A stretch of 64,000 nt of DNA from VXPQ01 sp965223485 (GTDB lineage: Bacteria > Bacteroidota > Rhodothermia > Rhodothermales > VXPQ01), in contig OZ244993.1 in NCBI GenBank assembly GCA_965223485.1, forward strand, positions 2,170,001 through 2,234,000, read 5' to 3'. Of the stretch, positions 53,651 to 63,377 are shown piece by piece. A program made the translations under genes and the position numbers. How positions within the stretch are numbered: position 1 is the first letter of the stretch; each line of letters opens with the position of its first letter. The notes below the pieces were generated by a model, which was not told the DNA's origin, ran no database searches, and saw only the letters and a list, made by a program, of their open reading frames with translations.

Positions 53651-53708
53651 ATCACCCAAGATATACCCTGAACCAGTGAAAAGCAAGGACATGCAAGGAG
53701 CTGTGTTT

Positions 53709-54641
53709 TTACGAAAGCACCTCTGTCACCCTTCTGTTTTGCTCGCTGTCACCGGGTTCGTAACCGATCATCATGTACGAGAGTTCGATGTCTCCATGTT
53801 CCCGGAATGCTTCCAGGATGCGCATCGTGAGCATATGTTCGGTATTCCGGCGTTTCCGCACCTCGGTAAGGTGTCGGAGGGATAGGCGGATCCCGTTCTG
53901 CGTTGCGCGCACATATACAAACGGGGTCAGTACCTTGTAGTAAATGAGGTATTCACGGGACATCTGCCGGATTTCTTCCCGGGCCTGCTGCTCTATGGGT
54001 CCGGTCGTTTCGGAGGCCAGTTTCATAAGGATATCCCGGGCCGCCTTCCAGTCCGAACGAAAGGTGACGGTAAAAGGGATTTCATTCCACACAAACCGGA
54101 AGCCCTGCGTGTAATTATACACTCCGTACTGGTAGAACCAGCTATTCGGAAAATGCACAATGCGGCCTGTACTCTGATCGGCGTCGACCCATCCCCCCGT
54201 TTCCATCAGTGTGCTGTGCAGGGGGCGAATGTCGATCACGTCGCCGTGCAGGTCATTTACCTCAATGCGGTCTCCGCTTTTGTACGGCGCCCGAACCAGC
54301 ATGTGGATCCATGCGACAAAGGAAAGGAGCACTTCCCGCATGGCGATGGCGAGCCCTGCGCCGACGACCGTGAGAATCGTGGCCGGCCCCGGTCCCTGTC
54401 CTGCTGACCATACGTAGAGGATCGCAAGGGCCGTGAAGAGGCCGAGCATCCGACCGGCAATTTTCGACACCCGGTAACGCCGGTCCGCTTCTTCGATATA
54501 GCGCGACAGCACGCGTCGCAGGGCGTATGCCAGGATCACCGCGGCCAGCACCAGCAAGATGGAAATCCATACGTCCTGTCCTGCGCCCCCGGTGAGGAAG
54601 GATTGAAACCGTTCGCTCTGGAGAAAATCTCTGAAAGGCAT
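53709..54641 (-). CDS. Mechanosensitive ion channel family protein (MscS type)
   Basis: A 310-residue inner-membrane channel protein that releases solutes on hypo-osmotic shock. It has three predicted membrane segments (about 26-45, 65-83, 88-115). The TM3 pore-like helix TILTVVGAGLAIAMREVLLSFVAWIHML is followed by PYKSGDRIEVNDLHGDVIDI, the beta-domain signature of MscS proteins, and VHFPNSWFYQYGVYNY. The C-terminal cytoplasmic domain is complete. It is the gene immediately upstream of the trp leader on the same strand. Only 58 bases separate its stop from the leader ATG, so any trp promoter must be very close or lie inside this gene. Confidence 0.92.
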   Translation of the reverse strand: MPFRDFLQSERFQSFLTGGAGQDVWISILLVLAAVILAYALRRVLSRYIEEADRRYRVSKIAGRMLGLFTALAILYVWSAGQGPGPATILTVVGAGLAIAMREVLLSFVAWIHMLVRAPYKSGDRIEVNDLHGDVIDIRPLHSTLMETGGWVDADQSTGRIVHFPNSWFYQYGVYNYTQGFRFVWNEIPFTVTFRSDWKAARDILMKLASETTGPIEQQAREEIRQMSREYLIYYKVLTPFVYVRATQNGIRLSLRHLTEVRKRRNTEHMLTMRILEAFREHGDIELSYMMIGYEPGDSEQNRRVTEVLS

Positions 54642-54884
54642 GCCTTAATTCTTTTCGCTCATCGCCAAAGTACGAAATCCGGATAAGAAAGGGGGGCAGG
54701 AGGAAAGCCGACAAGGTGTATTTTATTCCCGGTAGCCTCGGTAATCCTCTGAAAAAAACGGAAGGCGCCAAGTTCTGGATACTGTGGGACGAAATGCTAT
54801 GGGATATTGTAGAAAGAGATGTTATTTTGCTCAATCCCACCACAAGAACGGTCGCGTAGACACGGCCACATCGTTCTTCATTTT

Positions 54885-55568
54885 ATGAGTAGAGCCAAAC
54901 GCCCCGGCGGATTCGGAACCTCTTTCCTGCACCTCCTCGGACTTAAGCATGTTGGCCTGGTGCAAACACCGGCAGAACGGGAAACCTATGTAAAAGCATT
55001 CGAGATAGAGGCAGAGGCGCACAGAACATTCGTCAGTTTTTATGAAGCAGACGAAAAAATCCAGTTAGCGGATGCAACTGCGACTTTCAATTGGAGACGA
55101 GTAGCGGGCGATCCCCTTCCTGAGAGACCTGAATTGGCGGAATTCGAGCTGGGCAAGAGAGGATATGCGGAGAGGGATAAAATGCAGATAGACGCCTCAA
55201 AGAGCGCAGAAGTGTGCGAGAAGGAGGCTGAGCAGTACAGAGAAAACAAGAGAACCTTCAAGCTGGCGCGATCTCAAGGAACATTGCGGAAGCTGGCGCA
55301 AAAAAGGGCCCGGACCTTTCGGTCCAGGGCAGCAAATCTCCGGAAAATGTCTGTCGCAGCCACCGCAGAGATCGAAGATCAGGAGAAGCAACTGCGCATA
55401 GCGGTCAAAAGGATACAGTCGGCTTCTTCAGGCGACTGGGAAGAAGTGGCGGCAAGCCTTCGTCTTGCGATAGAAGAGAAAAAACGGTATACTCCGGCCG
55501 TTAACGCCGCAGCAGAGGCTTATGAGGCCGCGATGCGCGCTTGGGATACGGTCCGGAAGCTGAAGTAA
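54885..55568 (+). CDS. Orphan coiled-coil protein
   Basis: A 227-residue, strongly charged protein starting at the ATG at 54885; the frame extends to 54819. I do not recognise its family. From about residue 45 it is rich in Glu, Lys, Arg and Ala with heptad-like stretches, consistent with long coiled coils. No signal peptide or membrane segment is evident. It uses AGA, AAG and GAG codons more than its neighbours. Flanking intergenic spaces are about 240 and 150 bases, and the gene is not in an operon. Location beside damaged sulfatase genes suggests a variable region. A spurious ORF remains possible, but the length and codon periodicity argue for a real gene. Confidence 0.55.
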   Translation: MSRAKRPGGFGTSFLHLLGLKHVGLVQTPAERETYVKAFEIEAEAHRTFVSFYEADEKIQLADATATFNWRRVAGDPLPERPELAEFELGKRGYAERDKMQIDASKSAEVCEKEAEQYRENKRTFKLARSQGTLRKLAQKRARTFRSRAANLRKMSVAATAEIEDQEKQLRIAVKRIQSASSGDWEEVAASLRLAIEEKKRYTPAVNAAAEAYEAAMRAWDTVRKLK

Positions 55569-55720
55569 CCAGCGGTCCAACCCTGATCTTGAAGTCGCCA
55601 CGCCGCAAGGTTGTGCCTTCACCGCGTCACCTGCCCCCGGGGCCCAATGACAGCGGTTCAGGTGCGGAAGGTCATTGTCCTCGGTAATCCGGTTTTCCCG
55701 CCCCGGATTATTGTTTCGCC

Positions 55721-56368
55721 ATGAACGGTCATTGCCCTTTTTCGTTACACTTTTTTCGGGGTCTCGTTTTGATGCTGGCCGGGTTGGTTTTCCTCCCGGT
55801 TGCACGCAGCGCCGCTGCCCAGGAAGCCGATCGGCCGAATATCATCGTCATCCTTGCCGATGATCTCGGCGTCGAAACGTTGGGAGTTTACGGCGGCTCA
55901 TCGTACCGAACGCCTGAACTGGACCGTCTTGCCGCCGAGGGCATGCGCTTCGATCACGGCCACTCGCAGCCGCTGTGTACGCCCACCAGAGTCAAGTTGA
56001 TGACCGGGCTGCACAATTATCGTAACTACCGCGAGTTTTCTCACCTCGATGCCAATCAAACCACCTTCGCTCACGTGCTGTCCCAGGCCGGGTATCGTAC
56101 GGTGATTGCCGGGAAGTGGCAGTTGGCAAGTAGTCTCTTCGTTATTCACGAGGGGACCTACCCGGGGAAGGCGGGTTTCGACGAACACCGCCTGTGGCAA
56201 GTACGCCGCGAGCAACGCGGCTCCCGGTATTGGGGGCCGACGTTTGTCACAAACGGCGTGAAGGAAACCTGGGGAGAGGAGGTTTTCGGTCCTGACCTGA
56301 TCAACGAGTTTGTGCTCGACGTGATTGACGAACACGCGGCGGCCGATCCTTCATCGCCGACGACATGA
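55721..56368 (+). pseudogene. Truncated sulfatase (N-terminal part)
   Basis: The first 215 residues of a type I sulfatase. After a signal peptide (about 1-34) come the metal-binding NIIVILADDLG (about 40-50), and C86 in CTPTR, where formylglycine would form. GYRTVIAGKWQL is also typical. The reading frame then stops shortly after VLDVIDEH, whereas complete sulfatases have more than 400 residues. Its TGA overlaps an ATG lying inside the motif of another sulfatase, indicating a deletion between two tandem sulfatase genes. As it lacks the C-terminal half it is very probably inactive. Confidence 0.8.
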
Positions 56369-57618
56369 CCTACAGCGATGCGGGAGCTCTTGGAAACCCG
56401 GTGGTCCATACGCCAAACATCGACCGCCTTGCAGCCTCTGGTGTTACCTTTACGCATATGTTCACCGGCAGCGCAATGTGCTCACCCACACGGCACATGT
56501 TATACAATGGCCGCTATCCGGTGCGGAGCGGCGCCTGGCCGAATCATGCAAGAGCCTACGAGGGTACCCGCAGCATGGCGCACTACCTCACCGACCTGGG
56601 CTACAGGGTGGGTCTGGCGGGCAAGTCTCATGTGGCGCCGCAGGCATCCTATCCCTTCGAAGAGGTAGGTGGAAGAGAACTCGATTATGATCGTATCGGT
56701 GAGTTCATCGCTCGCGACCCACGCCAGCCCTTCGCACTGGTCGTTGCTTCTACCGAGCCGCATCAGCCCTGGAGCAAAGGCGATCCTTCACGGTATGACG
56801 CGCCCTCGCTTATCCTTCCATCCTATTTCGTGGACACTCTGGAGACTCGTGAGGCACTTACTCGCTATTACGCCGAGATTACCTTCATGGACGGCCAACT
56901 TGGCCAAGTGCTGGATCGGCTGGAGCAACACGCCCAACAGGATAACACCCTGATCATGTTCTATACCGAACAGGGAATGAGTGCACCGTTCGCCAAGTGG
57001 ACACTGTATGACGCTGGTGCGCGCGGATCCCTCGTCGTGCGCTGGAGGCGTCGTATCGCCCCTAACCGTACATCGAACGCTCTTCTCCAGATCAACGATT
57101 TGCTTCCCACCTGGATCGAAGCCGCGGGTGTCTGGCCGGCGCCTGACCTGGAGGGCCATAGCCTGTTTCCTCTACTGCTTGCGCCCGATATTCCGAACGA
57201 TGAGCTGCAGCACCGCGAATTCGTCTATGGTATTCACACCACGACCGGCATCCTGAATGCACAGGAGCCATACCCGATCCGATCGATCCGCGACCAGCGC
57301 TACAAGTTGATATGGAATCTGGCGCCAGAGAACCGCTTTACGAACAATATCACTGAGACCGGCGGCGACGGCTTTTTCTATTCCTGGCGTGCGCTGAGTT
57401 CCACCGACGAGCGCGCCCGGGAACTGGTGACTCGTTACCAGCACCGCCCCGATCTGGAACCGGACCCCCACGAGCAGGTAAATCTTGCCGGCCGGGCCGA
57501 ATATCTCGATCGCCAGGAGGCCATGCACCGGAGGTTGCGTGCGTGGATGGAGGAGCAGGGCGATGAAGGCCTTGCCACCGAATTACAAGCCCCTGATCGC
57601 CAGATGTCAGGGCGCTGA
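56365..57618 (+). CDS. Sulfatase lacking its N-terminus (joined to the preceding gene)
   Basis: A 417-residue sulfatase reading from the ATG inside its own metal-binding motif. The bases just upstream, in the same frame, encode FIADD (56350-56364), the conserved stretch before MTYSD, but no signal peptide or start codon for it remains. C39 in CSPTR is the formylglycine site, and TEQGMSAPFAKWTLYDAG is the later active-site segment. With the chosen start it lacks the two calcium-binding aspartates. The short overlap ATGA with the upstream stop could permit coupled translation, but a functional enzyme is doubtful. Confidence 0.75.
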   Translation: MTYSDAGALGNPVVHTPNIDRLAASGVTFTHMFTGSAMCSPTRHMLYNGRYPVRSGAWPNHARAYEGTRSMAHYLTDLGYRVGLAGKSHVAPQASYPFEEVGGRELDYDRIGEFIARDPRQPFALVVASTEPHQPWSKGDPSRYDAPSLILPSYFVDTLETREALTRYYAEITFMDGQLGQVLDRLEQHAQQDNTLIMFYTEQGMSAPFAKWTLYDAGARGSLVVRWRRRIAPNRTSNALLQINDLLPTWIEAAGVWPAPDLEGHSLFPLLLAPDIPNDELQHREFVYGIHTTTGILNAQEPYPIRSIRDQRYKLIWNLAPENRFTNNITETGGDGFFYSWRALSSTDERARELVTRYQHRPDLEPDPHEQVNLAGRAEYLDRQEAMHRRLRAWMEEQGDEGLATELQAPDRQMSGR

Positions 57619-57774
57619 ATTACGTTGCATCGTCCGTACAATTTTCTGCGAAATACCGGCACGATACGGCGTTATCTCTGTATTTCGGCGGGATCATAAC
57701 CGGGCGCGCCGTTGTTGTTGGATTTTGCATCCGGCGAGTCCATTTCCGCGAATGCCTTCTCCGCAGCGCGTTCC

Positions 57775-59070
57775 ATGCACCGTTATCTTTATCGTTTCGA
57801 TTCCTGGCGCGCTCCGCTTGATCGCACTGTGTATGGCCTTGCCCTGGTCGGCATACTTGATGCGGCGCATATAGCGATCCAGAAGCGAGGCGGATTTGAA
57901 CAAGGCTGTACGGGGTTCTCTTCCTCGGCGCTTACCGGTTCCGTTTTCGATTGCGCTGCAGTAACCGGCAGCGAGGCCGGCGTTTTTCTCGGCGTACCCA
58001 ATGCAATATGGGGCTTGCTGTTCTACGCAGCGGTAGCGGCCCTGACGGTGGCGGCCGCCTGGAATTTCAAGGAGAAGCGAGCCTTGTACAAGGCAGCCCG
58101 CACGGTGCTCGTGGCAGGCGGGTTGGCATACACAGCCTATCTTGTCTATTACCAGATGGCTGTGCTGGAGCAACTCTGCATTCTCTGCCTCGTTTCCGCA
58201 GGGATTGTCGTCCTGCTTGCCATCTTGCATGGCATTGATGTAAAATTATCTCCCGTTTCTACCCCCGAACCTTCCAGTAACATGACTACCAAACCCTTAC
58301 GTGAAATAGCCTGGATGGGTGGGCTTCTGCTGCTTCTGGGAACGCTCATAGCAGCAGACGCCGTGTATTTCAGCAATTCCGAACCGGAATTTCCCGATGT
58401 ATTTGCCGCCGAAACGGAGATGGGTGCGGCGGCTTCTTCGGAAGCCCTCCCGCCGGCGCCTGCAGAGGAAGAGCCTCCCGTAGCGGCTGTGCCGGACCCG
58501 GCGCCTTCCGAATGCCCGTACGACCCCGACAAGGAACCTGTGGAGGATTTCCGGCGCCTTGTGAACCTTTTCGATCCGACCGTAGGGGAAGCAGACGCCC
58601 CGGTTACCGTGATTGAGTATTTCGACCCCAATTGCAATCACTGCAAGACCTTTCACGACGTGATAACGCCCGTTGTGCGGTCTCATGCCGACCGTGCGTT
58701 CTTTGTGTTCAAGCCGTTTGTGTTGTGGAGTCATTCCATTCTGCAGTCGGAAGCGCTGTATGCGGCTACCCGGGAAAAGAAGTTTTTCCCGATGCTTGAG
58801 GCGCAGTTCGAAATGCAGAATCCGCAGACGGGACTGTCCCTGGAGCAATTGCGCGAGATTGCCGAACGGATCGAAATGAACCCGGATGTGCTCATGCAGC
58901 GTTTGGAAAGCCGTCTTTACCGTCGCACGCTGGAGCAACAAAGAAGCGAGGCGATTGAGATCGGCGTGGATCAGACACCCACCGTCTTGATCAACGGACG
59001 TTTCGTGGCTACTGAGTCCCATACCGTCGAATGTCTGCAAAGCATGATCGAGGAGGCCGCTGCTCAGTGA
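57775..59070 (+). CDS. Vitamin K epoxide reductase fused to a DsbA-like thioredoxin domain
   Basis: A self-contained disulfide-forming system of 431 residues. The N-terminal half (about 15-155) is an inner-membrane VKOR domain with four hydrophobic segments. C135 and C138 form the CxxC next to the quinone site; loop Cys C45 and C60 relay electrons. A membrane segment at about 178-198 and a Pro/Glu/Ala-rich linker lead to a periplasmic thioredoxin-fold domain with CNHC (287-290) and the late cis-proline segment QTPTVLINGR. VKOR oxidises the DsbA-like domain, replacing DsbB. The ATG at 57775 was chosen. Its stop overlaps the transketolase start. Confidence 0.9.
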   Translation: MHRYLYRFDSWRAPLDRTVYGLALVGILDAAHIAIQKRGGFEQGCTGFSSSALTGSVFDCAAVTGSEAGVFLGVPNAIWGLLFYAAVAALTVAAAWNFKEKRALYKAARTVLVAGGLAYTAYLVYYQMAVLEQLCILCLVSAGIVVLLAILHGIDVKLSPVSTPEPSSNMTTKPLREIAWMGGLLLLLGTLIAADAVYFSNSEPEFPDVFAAETEMGAAASSEALPPAPAEEEPPVAAVPDPAPSECPYDPDKEPVEDFRRLVNLFDPTVGEADAPVTVIEYFDPNCNHCKTFHDVITPVVRSHADRAFFVFKPFVLWSHSILQSEALYAATREKKFFPMLEAQFEMQNPQTGLSLEQLREIAERIEMNPDVLMQRLESRLYRRTLEQQRSEAIEIGVDQTPTVLINGRFVATESHTVECLQSMIEEAAAQ

Positions 59071-61088
59071 GTACCCCATTTCCGCCATCTGTTCCTGCGG
59101 GCGAAGACCTTGCCCGCCTTTCGATCAACACCCTGCGTTTTCTTGCCGTCGATGCCGTGCAGGCGGCTCGCAGCGGACACCCCGGTATGCCCATGGGGGC
59201 TGCATCCATGGCCTATGTGCTTTGGAAGCACCACATGAAGCATAGTCCTGCTCACCCGGACTGGTTCGATCGGGACCGCTTCGTGCTCTCCGCCGGACAT
59301 GGCTCCATGCTGCTTTACGGTATGCTGCACCTCGCCGGTTATGCCATGCCGATGGAGGAGATTAAACAATTTCGGCAGTGGGGAAGCATTACGCCCGGTC
59401 ACCCGGAAAACTTTCTTGCAGAGGGTGTTGAGACGACGACCGGGCCGCTGGGTCAGGGATTCGCCAATGCCGTGGGCATGGCCATGGCCGAAAAGCATCT
59501 TGCCGCGCGTTTCAACGAGCCCGGCTTCGAGATCGTTGACCATTTCACGTATGGCATATGCTCGGATGGAGATCTTATGGAGGGCGTCTCGCATGAGGCG
59601 GCGTCGCTGGCCGGACACCTCGGACTGGGCAAACTCATTTTTCTGTACGACGACAACGGTATTTCCATTGACGGCGGTACGGAGCTTTCCTTTACCGAAA
59701 ATGTGCCGCAGCGCTTCGAAGCCTACGGGTGGCATGTGGACCGGATCACCGATGGGAACGATCTGGAGGCCATCGACCAGGCGTTGCACAGAGCACGTGC
59801 CGAGGCTGACCGTCCGTCACTGATCGCTGTGCGCACTGTGATCGGGTACGGTAGCCCCAACAAGGCAGGATCCGCTTCTTCGCATGGGTCGCCGCTGGGA
59901 GAAGAGGAGGTCGTGCTTGCCAAGCGTTGTCTCGGATGGCCCGAGGATAAAACATTTTTTGTGCCGGATGAGGTCTATGCGCACATGCGCGATGCGTCTT
60001 TGAAAGCCGGGCATGCTGCCTATGCTGCGTGGGAAGAGCGGCTTGCTGCCTACAGGGATCGCTATCCCGAGCAGGCGGAGATATTCGATGCATGGCGTAG
60101 CGGATCTCCGGAGGAGGGCTGGGCACAGCGTGTTGAGACCCCTGTGGTAGGGACCGTACAGGCCACGCGTGCGGCAAGTGGCAAGGCCCTGAATGAACTG
60201 GCTCCTTCCGTACCGTTTCTCATCGGCGGTTCCGCCGACCTGACGCCCTCGAACAATACGGCAGTGAAGGATCGTGAGGATTTTCAGAAGACATCGCCGA
60301 TGGGCGGTTACCTGCGTTTCGGGGTCAGAGAGCACGCTATGGCGTCGGCCTGTAACGGGATTGCATTACATGGCGCCGTGCGACCCTATTGCGCAACGTT
60401 TCTGATATTCAGCGACTACATGCGGCCCGCCGTGCGCCTGAGTGCACTTATGAAGGCGCCTGTCCTCTACATATTTACGCATGATTCCATCGGTCTCGGA
60501 GAAGATGGTCCGACGCATCAGCCCATAGAGCATATCATGTCTCTGCGGGCCATGCCCAACCTTACGGTGATTCGCCCCGCCGACGCTGCCGAGACGGCCG
60601 AGGTCTGGAAACTGGCTGTCGAGTGGAAGGACGGCCCCCTTGCACTGATCCTTACCCGGCAGGGGTTGCCGGTGCTTGAAGGGACTGGCGAGGGGCTCCG
60701 GCGAGGCGCCTATGTCGTGTTTGCTTGCGAAGGAACTCCTGACATCGTGTTGATCGGAACGGGAAGTGAGGTGCAACATGCAGTGGCGGCGGCCACGATA
60801 CTCCGGGAGACGGGCGTAGCGGCGCAGGTTGTCAGCATGCCTTCGTGGGAACTCTTCGAGCAGCAGCCGGCAGCATACCGGGAAGAGGTGCTTCCCCGTG
60901 CGGTTCGCAAACGCCTTGCGGTGGAAGCCGGTGTGACGACGGGATGGGAACGCTATGTAGGCCTTGACGGAGCCGTGATTGGGATGACCGGGTTCGGGGC
61001 GTCTGCGCCGGGTGGCGTAACGATGCGGAAATTCGGCTTCACGGCCGAAAACGTGCTGGCCCGAGCGCAGGCATTGCTTGCGGAATGA
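59067..61088 (+). CDS. tkt: Transketolase
   Basis: Thiamine-diphosphate enzyme of the pentose phosphate pathway. A GTG at 59067, overlapping the preceding TGA and preceded by AGGAGG, gives 673 residues; an ATG at 59031 is a longer alternative. Signatures are SGHPGMPMGAASMAYVLW, GPLGQGFANAVGMAMAEK, the ThDP motif GDGDLMEGVSHEA with IYDDN-like LYDDNGISIDG, and REHAMASACNGIALHGAVRPY. It links pentose use, as suggested by xylulokinase at 18005, to glycolysis. Cotranslation with the VKOR-DsbA gene is probably incidental. Confidence 0.97.
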   Translation: MSTPFPPSVPAGEDLARLSINTLRFLAVDAVQAARSGHPGMPMGAASMAYVLWKHHMKHSPAHPDWFDRDRFVLSAGHGSMLLYGMLHLAGYAMPMEEIKQFRQWGSITPGHPENFLAEGVETTTGPLGQGFANAVGMAMAEKHLAARFNEPGFEIVDHFTYGICSDGDLMEGVSHEAASLAGHLGLGKLIFLYDDNGISIDGGTELSFTENVPQRFEAYGWHVDRITDGNDLEAIDQALHRARAEADRPSLIAVRTVIGYGSPNKAGSASSHGSPLGEEEVVLAKRCLGWPEDKTFFVPDEVYAHMRDASLKAGHAAYAAWEERLAAYRDRYPEQAEIFDAWRSGSPEEGWAQRVETPVVGTVQATRAASGKALNELAPSVPFLIGGSADLTPSNNTAVKDREDFQKTSPMGGYLRFGVREHAMASACNGIALHGAVRPYCATFLIFSDYMRPAVRLSALMKAPVLYIFTHDSIGLGEDGPTHQPIEHIMSLRAMPNLTVIRPADAAETAEVWKLAVEWKDGPLALILTRQGLPVLEGTGEGLRRGAYVVFACEGTPDIVLIGTGSEVQHAVAAATILRETGVAAQVVSMPSWELFEQQPAAYREEVLPRAVRKRLAVEAGVTTGWERYVGLDGAVIGMTGFGASAPGGVTMRKFGFTAENVLARAQALLAE

Positions 61089-61127
61089 GGGAATAGCATC
61101 GCCGTCGCGATACGCCGCCGGTCAGCG

Positions 61128-63377
61128 TCATATCCGGGTCGAAATTTGCAAAAAGGCGTGTCTTGGGGAACCGAGGAGCGCAGGCCGCGAGAGGTAGTGG
61201 TAATTGAGCGCATTTCGGATATGCAGCGTGGCCCGGACCCCGCGCCAGGACGCACCGATTCGTACATCCACGACCTGGATGGGACTGCTCAATTCCGCAT
61301 CGCGGACGAATCGGGCAAAGTCGGAATCGACCCGCTCCGGGGCAGACGCCAGTCGCAGATCCACGCCGGATTCAAGCGGCCCGACCGTTAAGGTGGCGCC
61401 GGCCTTGAGAAGATGGGTTGAGCGAAATGCAAGCGGCTCTTCTGTTTCGAGGTCTTCCGCATCGAGGTACGTGTAGCCCGTATGCAGTGAGGCGCGCCCA
61501 GGCAGTATGTGGGCGCGCAATTCCAGTTCGCCGCCGCGGATGCGGGCTCTCGTAAAATTCGTGAACCGGAAGGCGCGCTCTTCCGCTGTGAACTTCGGTT
61601 CGATGAGTTCCCGGTACTGGCTCAGAAACAGGGCGGCGTCGATAGTGAATAATGGAGCGCCGCCAAACAAAGGTTGCCCCCGTACCCCGATCTCGTAGCT
61701 CCGGCTGGTTTCGGGCTTCAAGTCAGGATTCGATACGATGGGCAGGTGGTCGCTGCTTTCGACGAATCGTTCCAGCACACTGGGCGCCCGAAACCCCTCG
61801 CCGTAGGCAAGCCGGACGGTCCACGACGGTCCCATACCGATCGTTGCACCGGTGCGTGGACTGAGTTTACTCAGGGTTTCGCCTTGCCGGATGCGGTACG
61901 TATCGAAACGCAGGCCGCCAGTGATTTTGACACGCCCGATTTCTTCTTCCCATTGTGTGAACACCGCCACTTCGGGTTGGCTGCGGGGCACGTCGTCGCC
62001 GGTATAGCTTGAATTCGTGAGGTTGGCGTCGCCAGAGATGCCGGCAATGATATATCGTCCGGGAGCCGGTTCGTAATCAAGTTGCACCTCGCCGCCGTAC
62101 CTAAACCCGATCGTTCCCTTCGATAGCGGCTTCGGTTTTTTATCGTCGTCGAGCGGCTGGATAAAGATGCCGAACAGGCGTGCTTTCGCCTGAAGAAGCG
62201 TGCTGGCGGATAGTGCGTTCGTATATGCCGGCAGCAGGCTGATGTGCTGCGTCCGGTTATCGCTCGTTCCTGACGAGGTAATTGAGCCGCCGAGGTTGGT
62301 ACTGCCTGGATTCAGTGCATCGCGAGCGCCATTCCAGTAGATGAAGGTGTCGCTCGTTTTCCGATTGACGCCCGCGAGGATATTTACATGGGAATCGGGT
62401 GAGGTGCGCCAGGTAAATTTGGAGAACCCCTGGAGGCTTCGGGAACTGTTCATGTTCAGGTGGCTTGCGTCGTACCGGTAGGTCAGGTTCGTCCACAAGC
62501 CCGTATTTTGGCTTAAGGGGCGTGCGTGGTTGATGGCGACACCGCCCAGGGGCCTCGGGTTTTCCCCATCTTTCCACTGCCGGCGCCATATAGCGTGGTG
62601 CGCCGGCTGGTATGCTCCTGCGTAGACTTCAACAAACGTTTCAGGTTTGGCAGGGTATGTTTTCGTGATGACGTGAATGATCCCGCCAAGTGCTCCACCA
62701 CCGTACAATGCCGAGCCGGGCCCCTTGAGTACCTCGACCCGCTCGATTTGATGTACCGGGATCAGGTCGAACGGGATGCGTTCCGCGTCGGGGCTCAACA
62801 TGGGCATGCCGTCCACAAGCAGCAGAACCCGGCTTCCCGTGTTGTATGAGAACCCCGACGAACCCCGGATATTCACCTCGTTCCCGGTCAGTTGTACGCC
62901 GGGGACGTACTGCAAGGCGTCATCCAGCGCCAGTACGTTGCGTGTCACCAGATCGTCGGCAGTGAGCACGCTTACGCTGGCGGCGGTATCACTGGCGTCC
63001 GCGATGCGGCGCGTGGTGGTGACGACGATTTCCCGGGACTCGACGGCGATGGGTTCAAGGACGAAATCGACATAAACCGTTTCGTCCGCCACCACGTCGA
63101 TTTGCCGGATTTCCGTCGCGAATCCCACGCTGGAGGCTTGTATGCGATAGGCCCCGATCGGTACTGGCCCGATACGGTACGTTCCATCTGCCGACGCGGC
63201 GTCTCCATACGCCGTATCGAGAAGCACGACGTTGGCTTCCGGCAGGGGATCGCCCGTAGTGCTGGTCACGCGGCCCGCAACGGCGCTGTCCTGTGCTCCG
63301 GCGACATTCGTTCCGGCGAATACCCACAACACGCACAGGCAGGCCGTAAATCTCCAGCATGTTTTCCGGACGTTCAT
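61128..63377 (-). CDS. TonB-dependent outer-membrane receptor with carboxypeptidase-like N-terminal domain
   Basis: A 749-residue outer-membrane active transporter. After a signal peptide (about 1-28) comes a carboxypeptidase-regulatory-like domain (about 32-115: VAGRVTSTTGDPLPEANV). The plug domain follows, with VNIRGSSGFSYNTGSRVLLLVDGMP and RVEVLKGPGSALYGGGALGGIIHVIT. The beta-barrel ends in FLQISTRI. Architecture resembles siderophore, vitamin B12 or metal receptors more than the paired SusC type, and no SusD gene is adjacent. Its start overlaps the stop of a lipoprotein gene by four bases. Energy would come from the ExbB/ExbD complex encoded at 35673-37853. The ligand is not identifiable. 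Confidence 0.93.
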   Translation of the reverse strand: MNVRKTCWRFTACLCVLWVFAGTNVAGAQDSAVAGRVTSTTGDPLPEANVVLLDTAYGDAASADGTYRIGPVPIGAYRIQASSVGFATEIRQIDVVADETVYVDFVLEPIAVESREIVVTTTRRIADASDTAASVSVLTADDLVTRNVLALDDALQYVPGVQLTGNEVNIRGSSGFSYNTGSRVLLLVDGMPMLSPDAERIPFDLIPVHQIERVEVLKGPGSALYGGGALGGIIHVITKTYPAKPETFVEVYAGAYQPAHHAIWRRQWKDGENPRPLGGVAINHARPLSQNTGLWTNLTYRYDASHLNMNSSRSLQGFSKFTWRTSPDSHVNILAGVNRKTSDTFIYWNGARDALNPGSTNLGGSITSSGTSDNRTQHISLLPAYTNALSASTLLQAKARLFGIFIQPLDDDKKPKPLSKGTIGFRYGGEVQLDYEPAPGRYIIAGISGDANLTNSSYTGDDVPRSQPEVAVFTQWEEEIGRVKITGGLRFDTYRIRQGETLSKLSPRTGATIGMGPSWTVRLAYGEGFRAPSVLERFVESSDHLPIVSNPDLKPETSRSYEIGVRGQPLFGGAPLFTIDAALFLSQYRELIEPKFTAEERAFRFTNFTRARIRGGELELRAHILPGRASLHTGYTYLDAEDLETEEPLAFRSTHLLKAGATLTVGPLESGVDLRLASAPERVDSDFARFVRDAELSSPIQVVDVRIGASWRGVRATLHIRNALNYHYLSRPALLGSPRHAFLQISTRI

